64,000 nucleotides of DNA, from the NCBI GenBank assembly GCA_963710165.1, contig CAVPYZ010000003.1, positions 1 through 64,000 on the forward strand, in the 5' to 3' direction. The number at the start of each line of letters is the position of its first letter. Positions within the stretch are counted from its first letter, which is position 1. The stretch comes from JACKIP01 sp963710165. Its GTDB lineage: Bacteria; Pseudomonadota; Alphaproteobacteria; Micavibrionales; Micavibrionaceae. This document shows, piece after piece, positions 18,157 through 26,882 of this stretch. The notes below the pieces were generated by a model that searched no databases, was not told the DNA's origin, and saw nothing but the letters and a program-made list of their open reading frames with translations. Made by a program: the position numbers and the translations under genes.

Positions 18157-18776
18157 TGACTGTTACGTTAGACGCAGTTGTTTTTGATTTTGGCGGGGTT
18201 CTGATTGATTGGAACCCTCAATACTTTTTGGGTGACTATTTCGTAAGTGACGCCGATTCCGCGGCCTTTATGGAACAAATCGATTTCCACATGTGGAATG
18301 AGAAAATGGATATGGGCATGGCGATTGACGAGGTGTGTCGTCGTTTAAAACTGGATCACCCACAGCACCACCATATTTTCGACGCCTATGAAAAGCAATG
18401 GCTGAAAACGCTAAGCGGGCCGATTGAGGGCACAGTTGATATTTTACGGGGGTTAGATGCCAAAAATGTTCCGCTTTATGGTATTACAAATTATAATCAA
18501 GACACGCTGCGTATGACGATGGACGCGTATGATTTCTTTCAGGTGTTTAAAGGAATTATTGTCTCCGGCGAAGAAAAAATGATAAAGCCTGATCCTAAAA
18601 TTTATCAACTCTTATTGAAAAGATATGGGCTGAGCGCGGAAAAGCTGCTTTTCATTGATGATCGTTCTGAAAATATTGACGCGGCGAAAGCGCTTGGGTT
18701 TCATGGTCATGTTTTCACAACACCGGAAGAGTTGGCGCGCGATTTGAAAAACTATGACTTCAATGTCGGTTCATAA
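18156..18776 (+). CDS. HAD-superfamily hydrolase
   Basis: Motif I is VFDFGGVL (nucleophile Asp in the first ~12 residues), the second motif Thr/Asn region is YGITNYN, and motifs III/IV are KPDPKIY and LLFIDDRSENIDAA. The cap is a small helical insertion after motif I (type C1, YihX/haloacid dehalogenase-like). Substrate unknown, probably a phosphorylated metabolite. Overlaps infA by one base and maf by 23. Confidence 0.88.
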   Translation: MTVTLDAVVFDFGGVLIDWNPQYFLGDYFVSDADSAAFMEQIDFHMWNEKMDMGMAIDEVCRRLKLDHPQHHHIFDAYEKQWLKTLSGPIEGTVDILRGLDAKNVPLYGITNYNQDTLRMTMDAYDFFQVFKGIIVSGEEKMIKPDPKIYQLLLKRYGLSAEKLLFIDDRSENIDAAKALGFHGHVFTTPEELARDLKNYDFNVGS

Positions 18777-19347
18777 CACCCTTATTCTGGCGTCCCAATC
18801 ACCGCGCCGCGTTGAGCTTTTGGCGCAAATGGGGATCACGCCCGCTAAAATTATTCCTGCCGATATTGATGAAACGCCTTTAAAGGCCGAAAAACCAAGA
18901 CAGTTAGTGGAGCGTCTGGCACGCGCAAAAGCGACGCATGTCGCCGATCATACAGATAATAAAAATCATTATATTCTGGCGGCAGATACGGTTGTGGCGG
19001 TGGGCACACGCATTTTAGGCAAGCCCGAAAACGCGGCACAAGCGACAGATTTTATCACATTGCTATCGGGGCGCAGGCACCGCGTGATTGGTGGTATTTC
19101 ATTAATCAGCCCGCAAGGAAAACACATCAGCCGTGTTATTGAAACCGCCGTTAAGGTTAAGCGCCTGACCCCGCAAGAAATTGACCGCTATATCCAATCA
19201 GGGGAATGGGACGGTAAGGCAGGCGGTTACGGCATACAGGGCGCGTTTGCGGTATATATTAAGGAAATTATGGGCTCCTACACCAATATTGTGGGGCTAT
19301 GTGTTTATAATACGCGTCAAATGCTGAACGGTTTTGAAAACTTATAA
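18754..19347 (+). CDS. maf: Maf-family nucleotide pyrophosphatase
   Basis: Hydrolyses non-canonical or surplus nucleoside triphosphates. Signature LILASQSPRRVELL near the N-terminus, then LAADTVVAVG, GRRHRVIGGI and the C-terminal SGEWDGKAGGYGIQG and GSYTNIVGL. The alternative ATG at 18763 gives MSVHNTLIL and is equally plausible; both overlap the HAD gene. infA, maf and an RNase E/G gene together are a frequent alphaproteobacterial arrangement. Confidence 0.93.
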   Translation: MTSMSVHNTLILASQSPRRVELLAQMGITPAKIIPADIDETPLKAEKPRQLVERLARAKATHVADHTDNKNHYILAADTVVAVGTRILGKPENAAQATDFITLLSGRRHRVIGGISLISPQGKHISRVIETAVKVKRLTPQEIDRYIQSGEWDGKAGGYGIQGAFAVYIKEIMGSYTNIVGLCVYNTRQMLNGFENL

Positions 19348-19409
19348 CGAAGTCATCAAAATTCCTTTTATCTCTTCTCTTTTCCTGTCGGTGCTATATT
19401 CTGAATGCA

Positions 19410-20633
19410 ATGAGTAAGCTCGATATTATCATCGATGAACGACACGGGGCAGTGTGGGCCGCGGCGGTGGATCAAAAACGCCGCTTATTTGCCATTGAGT
19501 GCGACACACCGGGGGAGGAAATCCGCTGGGGGTCTATCTTTTTGGGCAAAATCGAAACCATAGATAAAAAGCTGGATGCGTGTTGGGTCAATCTGGGGAA
19601 TGGTTTGATGGGGCTGATGCCGCGCAAGGAATTTCCCGACCCGAATAAAGACCCGCAAGGCGGCGATTTATTAATGGTACAGGCAAAAACCGGCGTCACA
19701 CAAAGCCAGACACCCCCCGATGAGCTGGATTTAATGCGCAAGGTCAAAGTCGAGCCAAAGGTAACGCGCCTGTCCAGTGATATTACATTGCCCGGACGCT
19801 ATCTGATTTTTTCTGTGAAGGAAAAGGATAACCGCCTGTCACGTCGTATTAAAGATCATAAGGTCAGACGTCAAATGTTGCACATGATCGATGATATCAA
19901 GCCCGATTTACACGGCTGTATTTTACGGTCATCCGCGCAAAGCATCCAGACAGATATATTAAAGCGCGAAGGATTAATGCTGCAGGCACAATGGCAGGTT
20001 TTGGAAGAAAAAAAATCGGGCGAAAGCGCGCCGCAATTATTAATGCTGGGCCCCAATGCAATTGATCGTATCTTAAGCGATATGGCGTGTTGCACGGTTG
20101 AAAATATTGAAGTCGCCATTATGGATCATCTGGAAAAGGCAGAAAACTGGTGCCAGAAATTTGCCCCTGATCTGATGACGAAAATCGATCCTGTACAGAT
20201 TAAAAATGCTGCGGAAGATTTTGCACTTTATAATCATTACGATCTGGAAGAACAAATTGAGGATTTACTGCAACCCTATGTTTTATTGCCCGATGGGGGG
20301 AATTTAATTTTACAGGAAACAGCCGCCTTATTGGCGGTGGATGTCAATCGTGGCGGTGATCATACAAATTCCAATCTGGAACTGAACAGATCGGCCGCAA
20401 AAGAAATCGGGCGGCAACTACGCCTGCGTAATCTGGGCGGTATTGTCGTAGTCGATTTTCTGAAAACAAAAGGCAAGGCGGATGAAGGCATGATCATCGC
20501 CGCAATAGAAGAGTCCGTTGGTGCGGATGCCTGTACGGTGCAAATTCACGGTTTAACGGCGCTGGGTTTAATGGAATTAACCCGTCAACGCCGCCTGCCC
20601 ACATTGCGTGATCGTATTCGCGGCGTTAGGTAA
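19410..20633 (+). CDS. RNase E/G family ribonuclease
   Basis: Endoribonuclease of the RNase G type. N-terminal S1-like region (GSIFLGKIETIDKKLDACWV), then the catalytic core with the metal-binding Asp pair in AVDVNRGGDHTNSN (about residue 310) and IVVVDFLKTKGK (about 350). At 407 residues it is shorter than E. coli RNase G (~489) and lacks the long C-terminal scaffold of RNase E, so it cannot by itself build an RNase E-type degradosome. Located 62 bases after maf. Confidence 0.87.
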   Translation: MSKLDIIIDERHGAVWAAAVDQKRRLFAIECDTPGEEIRWGSIFLGKIETIDKKLDACWVNLGNGLMGLMPRKEFPDPNKDPQGGDLLMVQAKTGVTQSQTPPDELDLMRKVKVEPKVTRLSSDITLPGRYLIFSVKEKDNRLSRRIKDHKVRRQMLHMIDDIKPDLHGCILRSSAQSIQTDILKREGLMLQAQWQVLEEKKSGESAPQLLMLGPNAIDRILSDMACCTVENIEVAIMDHLEKAENWCQKFAPDLMTKIDPVQIKNAAEDFALYNHYDLEEQIEDLLQPYVLLPDGGNLILQETAALLAVDVNRGGDHTNSNLELNRSAAKEIGRQLRLRNLGGIVVVDFLKTKGKADEGMIIAAIEESVGADACTVQIHGLTALGLMELTRQRRLPTLRDRIRGVR

Positions 20634-20656
20634 GAGCGCTATATGAGAGTAAGAGA

Positions 20657-21556
20657 TTAAACGGAGTCGTCATCTCTCTCGGTTTTCTCCCGCTTTGCCT
20701 CTGCTATTTTATATGCTTGTTTCATATCATGAACAATTTTTGAAAAATCCTGTGTGATGAGCGCACTGACTTTTGCCGCAGTCTTGGTCGGAATAAACAT
20801 ACGCGCTGTGAAGACCAGATGGTTTTCTTCCTTTGCACGCAGAAAAAATTGCGGGTCAGGATCATCAAAATCAACCGCGACTTTCTTTTCGACCTTCTTA
20901 TTGAACTTTGTCGCCTCCACGCGATAGGGCGCGTAATGGGTTTCCGTGACCTCTTGCAACGCGTCCATCAAAACGCTCGGGTCAAGATCAAGATTTTTTA
21001 CGACGATTACCGTCTCATAATAAACATAGGAACGTATGAAATTAGCATTCTCGACATTCTGGCTTAAAAAACGGCTATTGGGAATTTGAACGGTACGTCC
21101 CGTAAAGTAATAAGCCTTATTGGTGGTATCAATCTCTTCAATCATAGTGGTCAAGGCAGTCACGCGCATTACCTCACCGGTCAGGTTATCAACCGTGATC
21201 CAGTCGCCAATGCCAAACGGCTTCGTCGTGGCGCGCAAAAACCCGCCGGTCAAACACATCAAAAGCTCTTTGGTTGTAATCACCACCGCAACCGCCACCG
21301 CCGTTAAGGACAGCGCAAATGTCTGGATTTGCGGCGCCCAGATAAATATCAGGGTCAGCAGGACCAGAACGCTGGTCGTGTTATTGATGCTGTTGAGCCA
21401 GCGGCGCTGGTCTTTATCAAGGATTTCACGCTTTCCTTTAATAAATTTCCGCAGGGCGAACCTGCCGGCAAGCAAAATGCTGATAAAAATGACGGAGAGC
21501 ACAATACCCTGCACCATTAATCCTTCATTCATGTAATCGGTAAAATTCTGATACAA
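20657..21556 (-). CDS. mscS: MscS-family small-conductance mechanosensitive channel
   Basis: Relieves turgor on hypo-osmotic shock. Three N-terminal membrane segments (residues ~14-36, ~55-75, ~80-105), a pore-lining third helix rich in Ala (SLTAVAVAVVITT), then the MscS beta domain with PFGIGDWITVDNLTGEVMRVTALTT and VQIPNSRFLSQNVEN. The charged tail (AEAKREKTERDDDSV) is cytoplasmic. 299 residues, typical. Convergent with the RNase gene, with a 23-base gap. Confidence 0.9.
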   Translation of the reverse strand: MYQNFTDYMNEGLMVQGIVLSVIFISILLAGRFALRKFIKGKREILDKDQRRWLNSINNTTSVLVLLTLIFIWAPQIQTFALSLTAVAVAVVITTKELLMCLTGGFLRATTKPFGIGDWITVDNLTGEVMRVTALTTMIEEIDTTNKAYYFTGRTVQIPNSRFLSQNVENANFIRSYVYYETVIVVKNLDLDPSVLMDALQEVTETHYAPYRVEATKFNKKVEKKVAVDFDDPDPQFFLRAKEENHLVFTARMFIPTKTAAKVSALITQDFSKIVHDMKQAYKIAEAKREKTERDDDSV

Positions 21557-21700
21557 AACGTGTCCTATTCATATAATACGCAAATGCCGCGCCACGTATT
21601 ACTAGCGGTTTTTTACGAAAAAAGAAATAATCGTTTTGGCCCGCCGCCATTTGGCGTATAGTGATAACGCAGATTTAATCGGATAATATGACATCAATGC

Positions 21701-21729
21701 TAGACAGGATGTTATTTTTTCCTTATAAC
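21701..21729 (+). promoter_or_regulatory. Probable sigma70 promoter of tRNA-Phe
   Basis: TAGACA (21701-21706), 17-base spacer, TATAAC (21724-21729), about 61 bases before the mature tRNA 5' end. Confidence 0.45.
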
Positions 21730-21790
21730 ACTAATCTGTTTGGTTGCGCGGGCGTATGACGCATTGCGGGACAGAATAAAAAATTGGTAT

Positions 21791-21866
21791 GCCTCGGTAG
21801 CTCAGTCGGTAGAGCAAAGGACTGAAAATCCTTGTGTCGGCGGTTCGAACCCGCCCCGCGGCACCA
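21791..21866 (+). tRNA. tRNA-Phe (anticodon GAA)
   Basis: Full cloverleaf of 76 bases with encoded CCA. D arm GCTC/GAGC, anticodon stem AAGGA/TCCTT with loop CTGAAAA (anticodon GAA at positions 34-36), T arm GGCGG-TTCGAAC-CCGCC. The acceptor stem GCCTCGG/CCGCGGC has one T-C mismatch at 4:69, either natural or a base error. Probable integration target: an integrase remnant follows. Confidence 0.96.
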
Positions 21867-22032
21867 TTTTTACTTTCACTCTCTTTCATTGATGTTCGCT
21901 CGTGACCATGGTATCCTTACTCAGTAAGGGCTACAGAGCATCTTTATGTTCGCCGCCTTTCACGTTTAACCGCCTACATTCACGTCATTAAGGGGCAAAG
22001 AACAGGGGCAAGTAGAAAGACATGGGGGCAAG

Positions 22033-22193
22033 ATGAAGCTTTCAGACATTCAATGTCGTAACCCTAAGGCCAGAGATAAGTCGTACAAGGTCTTTGACGG
22101 CGGTGGGTTATCACGTATGAGGGAATAGATAAATCTTCTCAAACGAATGAATGGTGGAAGTGGAAGCTTGATAAAGCTGAAAAGAAAATTTAA
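22033..22193 (+). pseudogene. Decayed tyrosine-recombinase (prophage/island integrase) N-terminus
   Basis: From ATG 22033 the frame reads MKLSDIQCRNPKARDKSYKV then FDGGGL, the characteristic start of tRNA-targeting integrases with a DUF4102 arm-binding domain, and stops at 22128 after 31 residues. A second frame, 22101-22193, ends TNEWWKWKLDKAEKKI, possibly from the same or another lost gene. The catalytic domain is absent. It sits 166 bases from the tRNA-Phe 3' end in the same direction, as expected for the scar of an island. The rest of 21867-22032 holds no gene I can see. Confidence 0.65.
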
Positions 22194-22225
22194 CCAATGT
22201 GCATAAATCATGTAACCTGCTTTTA

Positions 22226-22669
22226 ATGTTTTCTTTAAAGAACGTAAGATTGATACCTGATAAGATATTTAACAAAAATACACTTAAAAGATTGCACCAA
22301 ATGCAGAAAGATAGAGAGACACGAAGGGCATTAGGTTCTAAACAAACTGATGAAGCTCTTTTTAAGATTATAGAGGCACTACCTGATTATCCATTCAAAT
22401 TAATAGCCTCAAAAATTCGTTTGCCCACGGGGTTTGAGGAAGAGAAAGGGATTTATTGGTCTATTTCTTCTCCTGACAAAGTTGAGATTGTAAAAAACAG
22501 CACGCAAAAACTTCATGACTTTGGTCTAATTAATTTGAGTAATAACTCATCAGATAGATTACTCATGGAAATTGACCAAAGCTTCACCATTAGACTTTCA
22601 AAACGGCATGATTTAATTAAGAGATTAAAAGCTAATGCCAAATCTCGAAATATGAGCCTTCGCATCTGA
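22226..22669 (+). CDS. AT-rich hypothetical protein next to tRNA-Phe
   Basis: Not recognised. The first ATG is at 22226; a GTG at 22199 would extend it by nine residues. About 147 residues, Lys/Arg-rich, no membrane segment: LHQMQKDRETRRALGSKQTD, then ALPDYPFKLIASKIRLPTG and YWSISSPDKVEIVKN, ending KRLKANAKSRNMSLRI. Much more AT-rich than neighbouring core genes, so probably acquired together with the integrase remnant. A weak ribosome site and lack of neighbours leave its expression uncertain. Confidence 0.5.
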   Translation: MFSLKNVRLIPDKIFNKNTLKRLHQMQKDRETRRALGSKQTDEALFKIIEALPDYPFKLIASKIRLPTGFEEEKGIYWSISSPDKVEIVKNSTQKLHDFGLINLSNNSSDRLLMEIDQSFTIRLSKRHDLIKRLKANAKSRNMSLRI

Positions 22670-22844
22670 ATAAAAATTTAAATATAGTTATGTTATGAAT
22701 ATACATAGTTATACTAAAAATACTGAAATAATATTCTTTAAACTACAGGTAAAGCCGTATCCCATTCAATAAAAACTGGCTTTCTTAATTTATGTTCGCT
22801 ATATAACGTCTAAATAAAAAATAAATATAATAGAGAGTTTGAAT

Positions 22845-23885
22845 ATGTCCTTACCGAAAATACCGTTTGAAACGGAACATACATCTGTACAAGGAATTAT
22901 TAAAAAGTATCCTGATCGCTTCGAAGGTATGGTCACAGCGTGCTTTGACGCGGCTGAGGAATTGGGCGCTGCGGCTAGTTTTCGTGTAACCGATAAATTA
23001 TCAGAGCGATCTATGGCAAGAAATGCTGATATGTGGGCACCTTATAAGAGCGACTATGATTTTGCGCATGCACGTATGACTGACGCGCGGGGTGGAAATT
23101 CTCGTGGTGTCCCGACTGTTTTATTGACTGATGAATGGGGATGTTCCACAAAATCTGTTCGCGCGCAAAATGGTGGTGTGCAAATGCAACGCTTGCTTGA
23201 TATACCGCCGCATGTTGGACATTTGCCAATTGTAACTAAAAAAGACGTGGCCTCTGGCGAATTAATTACGGCGACGTATCCCGGATTAATAGGGGAAGCT
23301 CATGGCATGACTTCGAAATTTGCGATTGCGCAACATGTTGCCCCGACACCAAAAACAATGATGGGCAAGCTGATCGGGGAACGGGCGATTATGGCGGACT
23401 ATATGGTGAATGCATTTCGCAATGTATCCAGAGAGGGATATTCCCCGACAATCTTAATCCGTAAAACACTAGAAGAAGCAAGCGACGCGGATGAAGCGTT
23501 GGATATGCTGTCGTCCTATCCTTTGACAAGTCCGATCGTTTATCATTTCTCGACAGCAGATCAGGGATACATTATTGAGCGCATGCCCAATGACGCTGTA
23601 ATTCACGAAGGAACAGATTTGTGCGGTACCAATACATGGCTGAACGATAAGTACGGCCCCGCATGGTCAAAACCGCATGCCCCCATCCCCGTCCAAGCAG
23701 GTGAGAGCGGTGAGGAGCGTTTGGAGATTATACAACAATCAATGGCGGCAGGAGCAGGAATAGAAGCCTCTTACAAACCGCTAACGCGCTTGCGTTTGGA
23801 TATGAACGTGGCGCAAGGCACATTCCGCGCTGAAGGTCTGGAGCATGCGACCCCCGCCACCGAAGTGCTTGAACATCAGATGTAG
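22845..23885 (+). CDS. Ntn-type linear amide C-N hydrolase (acid ceramidase/C45-like)
   Basis: About 346 residues. The probable nucleophile is Cys in WGCSTKSV (about residue 102), followed by NGGVQMQRLLDI in the place of the family's GRNMD, then TYPGLIGEAHGMTSKFAIA, matching the family's YPG..G...GMN..GLA. The later block ILIRKTLEEASDADEALDML and YIIERMP is also characteristic. These enzymes cleave amides such as N-acyl amino acids, beta-lactams or ceramides after exposing the Cys, here without a signal peptide. Whether the ~100 residues before the Cys are removed is unknown. Start chosen at ATG 22845; TTG 22839 is two codons earlier. Confidence 0.62.
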   Translation: MSLPKIPFETEHTSVQGIIKKYPDRFEGMVTACFDAAEELGAAASFRVTDKLSERSMARNADMWAPYKSDYDFAHARMTDARGGNSRGVPTVLLTDEWGCSTKSVRAQNGGVQMQRLLDIPPHVGHLPIVTKKDVASGELITATYPGLIGEAHGMTSKFAIAQHVAPTPKTMMGKLIGERAIMADYMVNAFRNVSREGYSPTILIRKTLEEASDADEALDMLSSYPLTSPIVYHFSTADQGYIIERMPNDAVIHEGTDLCGTNTWLNDKYGPAWSKPHAPIPVQAGESGEERLEIIQQSMAAGAGIEASYKPLTRLRLDMNVAQGTFRAEGLEHATPATEVLEHQM

Positions 23886-23970
23886 AATATTCGTTTTCGT
23901 ATTTGCCGCGCGTTATTGAAAAGAGTATGATATGTGTGACTTTAATAGATGATGATGAAAGACACGAAAC

Positions 23971-24375
23971 ATGGATAATCTGATCAAAATGGCGGCGGAG
24001 CTTTTTATGAAGCATATGGGCGGCGAAAATAATACGGATTTGCAGCAGATTATTACTGCCATACAAGGGCTATTGCCGACAGAAAACGGGCAGGTCAATA
24101 TGGGCGCTTTAATCGCGCAATTTTCCGGCGGTGGTATGGATAATCTAGTCCAAAGCTTTCTGGGGGACGGCGAAAATATGAATATGACCGCATCGCAAAT
24201 CATGTCTGTTTTCGGTGGTGATCAAATCAATAATTTCGCATCGCAGGTCAATATGCAGCCAAATAATGCTGCGGATACTTTGTCCGATATTTTACCAAAA
24301 TTAATCGATAAAAACAGCCAGGGCGGCGCACTGGGCGGCATGGCAACCCAGTTAATGGGCAGCTTATTCAAATAA
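23971..24375 (+). CDS. YidB/DUF937-like protein
   Basis: 134 residues rich in Gly, Asn, Gln and Met, with repeated short helices LLPTENGQVNMGALIAQFSG, GGMDNLVQSFLGDGEN, then a YidB-like ending: MTASQIMSVFGGDQINNFAS, ADTLSDILPKLIDKNSQGG. The DUF937 family has unknown function. It ends four bases before the purN start, so they are likely co-transcribed. Confidence 0.7.
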   Translation: MDNLIKMAAELFMKHMGGENNTDLQQIITAIQGLLPTENGQVNMGALIAQFSGGGMDNLVQSFLGDGENMNMTASQIMSVFGGDQINNFASQVNMQPNNAADTLSDILPKLIDKNSQGGALGGMATQLMGSLFK

Positions 24376-24378
24376 GTC

Positions 24379-24966
24379 GTGGCAGAAAAAGTTAAAATCG
24401 GTGTGTTGATTTCCGGTGGGGGATCCAATCTGCAATCACTTATAAATGCTGCGCAAAATCCCGACTATCCGGCAGAGATTTCCTGTGTCATTTCCAATAA
24501 AGAACATGTACGCGGTTTATCGCGTGCGCAAGAGGCAGGCATTCCCGCACATGTGATATCGCATAAGGGGAAACTTAAAAACGCCTTTGAGCAAGAGATT
24601 GATAAGGTTTTGCGCGACCATCACATCGACATGATTTGTTTGGCGGGCTTCATGCGTATTCTAAGCGCGGATTTTATCGCAAAGTGGCAGGGGAAAATTT
24701 TGAATATCCACCCCTCTCTCCTGCCGAAATTTGGCGGTGAAGGCATGTATGGCCAGCACGTGCACAAGGCTGTGATTGACGCAGGCGAATACGAGAGCGG
24801 CGCAACCGTTCACGTTGTTACATCAGGTGTTGATGAAGGCCCGATTATCTTACAAGGTTCTGTCCTTGTCGAAAAAGACGATACGCCCGAGACCCTTGCC
24901 GCGCGTGTTCTGAAGAAAGAACATGAAATTTACCCGCAAGCGGTGAAGGCGTTTATTGGGCAGTGA
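24379..24966 (+). CDS. purN: Phosphoribosylglycinamide formyltransferase
   Basis: Transfers formyl from 10-formyl-THF to GAR in purine synthesis. Begins with GTG: MAEKVKIGVLISGGGSNLQSL (phosphate loop). Catalytic residues are in ILNIHPSLLPKF (Asn, His) and SGVDEGPIILQ (Asp). 195 residues, normal length. purM, the usual neighbour, is not in the window. Its 3' end overlaps the convergent gene at 24953 by 14 bases. Confidence 0.95.
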   Translation: MAEKVKIGVLISGGGSNLQSLINAAQNPDYPAEISCVISNKEHVRGLSRAQEAGIPAHVISHKGKLKNAFEQEIDKVLRDHHIDMICLAGFMRILSADFIAKWQGKILNIHPSLLPKFGGEGMYGQHVHKAVIDAGEYESGATVHVVTSGVDEGPIILQGSVLVEKDDTPETLAARVLKKEHEIYPQAVKAFIGQ

Positions 24967-25396
24967 AGATATCGTCATGCGCTAGAAATTTATATTCTTG
25001 TTTCTTTCCATCAAAAACCGAGAGAATTTTTCCGTTGAAATTGTAATTACCGGCACGCGCGCGATTTTTGCCTTCAATTTCTGGTATAAAAGTTAATGTT
25101 CCCGAAACTTGTTCACTATTATTTCTATGTACATTAGATTTATAAGTTCCTTTTTGATACACGCTAAAATTTAGGAATGTATCTTTTTCTTTATGAATTT
25201 GTCGATAATAAAATTTTCTATTATTAGTGAGCGTCAAAACAGCAATGGGGCTTGTAGGTAACAGAGCTTCATCATTTGAAAAAGATGCATCAAACATAAA
25301 AAATGTCGCGTCAAAATGCTCGTTTTCCGGCGGTTTGTAGATATAAAAAACTGTAATCAGCAATAGTGATAAAATAACAATAAAGGTATTATGCAT
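24953..25396 (-). CDS. Hypothetical membrane-anchored protein
   Basis: 147 residues, AT-rich. An N-terminal hydrophobic helix (residues ~4-19, FIVILSLLLITVFYIY) serves as anchor or uncleaved signal; the rest is a beta-rich periplasmic domain (ATFFMFDASFSNDEALLP, FYYRQIHKEKDTFLNF, GTLTFIPEIEGKNRARAG). Family not recognised. Overlaps coaE by 8 bases upstream and purN by 14 at its end. Confidence 0.6.
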   Translation of the reverse strand: MHNTFIVILSLLLITVFYIYKPPENEHFDATFFMFDASFSNDEALLPTSPIAVLTLTNNRKFYYRQIHKEKDTFLNFSVYQKGTYKSNVHRNNSEQVSGTLTFIPEIEGKNRARAGNYNFNGKILSVFDGKKQEYKFLAHDDIFTAQ

Positions 25397-25994
25397 GGTG
25401 TTGTTTTGTTGTGGTTAATGCGGTTAGAACTTTCTCTAAATCCTGATACATTCTTTTGCGACCTAAACCCGAAGACACAATAAAATCGGCGCGGGCGCGT
25501 TTTTCGCTATCGTTTGTTTGGCTATTCAGAATATGGATAAATTTTTCTTCTGTCATGTTTGGTCGCGCCAAAACGCGGGTTTTTTGTGTATGATATGGGG
25601 CTGTGATAACCAGAATATGATCGCATCTCTTCTCCGCGCCTGTCTCAAATAACAGGGGAATATCCAGAACGGCAATTTTTTGATGCAGACGACGGCATTT
25701 TTTCAGAAAAACTTGCTGGCTTTCACGTACTTTCGGATGCAGCAATTCTTCCAGGTGTTGTCTCTTTTCAGGGTCGGCATAAATGATCTCGCCTAGCCTT
25801 TTACGATCAATTGTTCGGTGTTTGATCGCATCGGGGTAGGTGACGGCAATTTCCCTGTAAAAGGCTTTATCATATTTGTAGATGTCATGCACCGCAGCAT
25901 CGGAATCGTGAACCGGCACGCCCATATGTTGCAACATAGCACTGGCTGTTGATTTCCCCATGGCGATAGAGCCGGTTAGCCCCAGTATAATCAT
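25389..25994 (-). CDS. coaE: Dephospho-CoA kinase
   Basis: Last step of CoA synthesis. P-loop GLTGSIAMGKST near the N-terminus, then VHDSDAAVHDIY, HPKVRESQ, VLDIPLLFETG and an R-rich lid (LARPNMTEEKF). 201 residues, normal. Overlaps aroE by four bases (ATGA), the usual aroE-coaE operon of alphaproteobacteria. Confidence 0.95.
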   Translation of the reverse strand: MIILGLTGSIAMGKSTASAMLQHMGVPVHDSDAAVHDIYKYDKAFYREIAVTYPDAIKHRTIDRKRLGEIIYADPEKRQHLEELLHPKVRESQQVFLKKCRRLHQKIAVLDIPLLFETGAEKRCDHILVITAPYHTQKTRVLARPNMTEEKFIHILNSQTNDSEKRARADFIVSSGLGRKRMYQDLEKVLTALTTTKQHHA

Positions 25995-26827
25995 CGTAAG
26001 CTCTCTTCCAGTTGGTTAACCAGATCATGTGTGGCGTCAGGGGTTTGATCAAACCATAATTCAAACGCCCTTTCTGCTTGATAAATTAACATGCCTAGCC
26101 CCCCGATTCTCTTACACCCTTTTTGTGCAGCATTTTTAAGAAGCGTTGTGTCTTTCGGGTTATAGACAAGATCATAAACAGTCGCTTTTTTTGGTAGGGT
26201 ATCCAAGTCTAGTTCTAACGATCTTTGTCCCTTCATCCCGAGGGAGGTTGTGTTGATGAGTAGATTTATATCATCCAAATACTGCGCTTTATCATCCCAT
26301 GGAATAACTTGAATATTGTCGAATTCCTTTGCAAGACTATTTGCTTTTTTCTGAGTTCGGTTGGAAAGAAAAATGTTTTTAATACCCTTTTCAAGCAAAC
26401 CATAAATGACGGCGCGTGATGCGCCACCTGCGCCAATAATAAGTGCGTGCGCGTTTTTAAAATCGAAATCAGGTTGCGGAATTTCCAAATTACGAATAAA
26501 GCCGTAAGCATCTGTATTCGTGCCGATAAGGTGCCCGTCTTTTACGATAATCGTATTCACCGCGCCAATTTTTTGTGCAGCATCCTCGATTTTATCACAA
26601 TAGCGCATGATGGTTTCTTTATGGGGTAGGGTAACGTTAATGCCTTTCAGATGGCTTTGCCTGAGCTGGGAACAGAAATGCTCTAAATCTTCCGGTGCGA
26701 CATCAATCGCCTCATATTGCCCGTCGATACCACATTGACGCAGCCACGTATTATGGATGAGCGGGGAGCGGCTATGTGTAATCGGGTGACCGATCACCGC
26801 GGCGGTAAGTTCAGGTTTCAAAATCAT
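25991..26827 (-). CDS. aroE: Shikimate dehydrogenase
   Basis: Reduces 3-dehydroshikimate with NADPH. Substrate-binding motif GHPITHSRSPLIHN, catalytic Lys in INVTLPHKE (about residue 69), NADP loop IGAGGASRAVI, NRT motif FLSNRTQKK, and the C-terminal GLGMLIYQAERAFELW. 278 residues, normal. First gene of the leftward aroE-coaE unit, divergent from the AT-rich gene at 26883. Confidence 0.95.
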   Translation of the reverse strand: MILKPELTAAVIGHPITHSRSPLIHNTWLRQCGIDGQYEAIDVAPEDLEHFCSQLRQSHLKGINVTLPHKETIMRYCDKIEDAAQKIGAVNTIIVKDGHLIGTNTDAYGFIRNLEIPQPDFDFKNAHALIIGAGGASRAVIYGLLEKGIKNIFLSNRTQKKANSLAKEFDNIQVIPWDDKAQYLDDINLLINTTSLGMKGQRSLELDLDTLPKKATVYDLVYNPKDTTLLKNAAQKGCKRIGGLGMLIYQAERAFELWFDQTPDATHDLVNQLEESLR

Positions 26828-26882
26828 GATGATAGAATAAACTTATGCTATGATCGGATAAAGTAAAAAAGAGAATCTGGTG

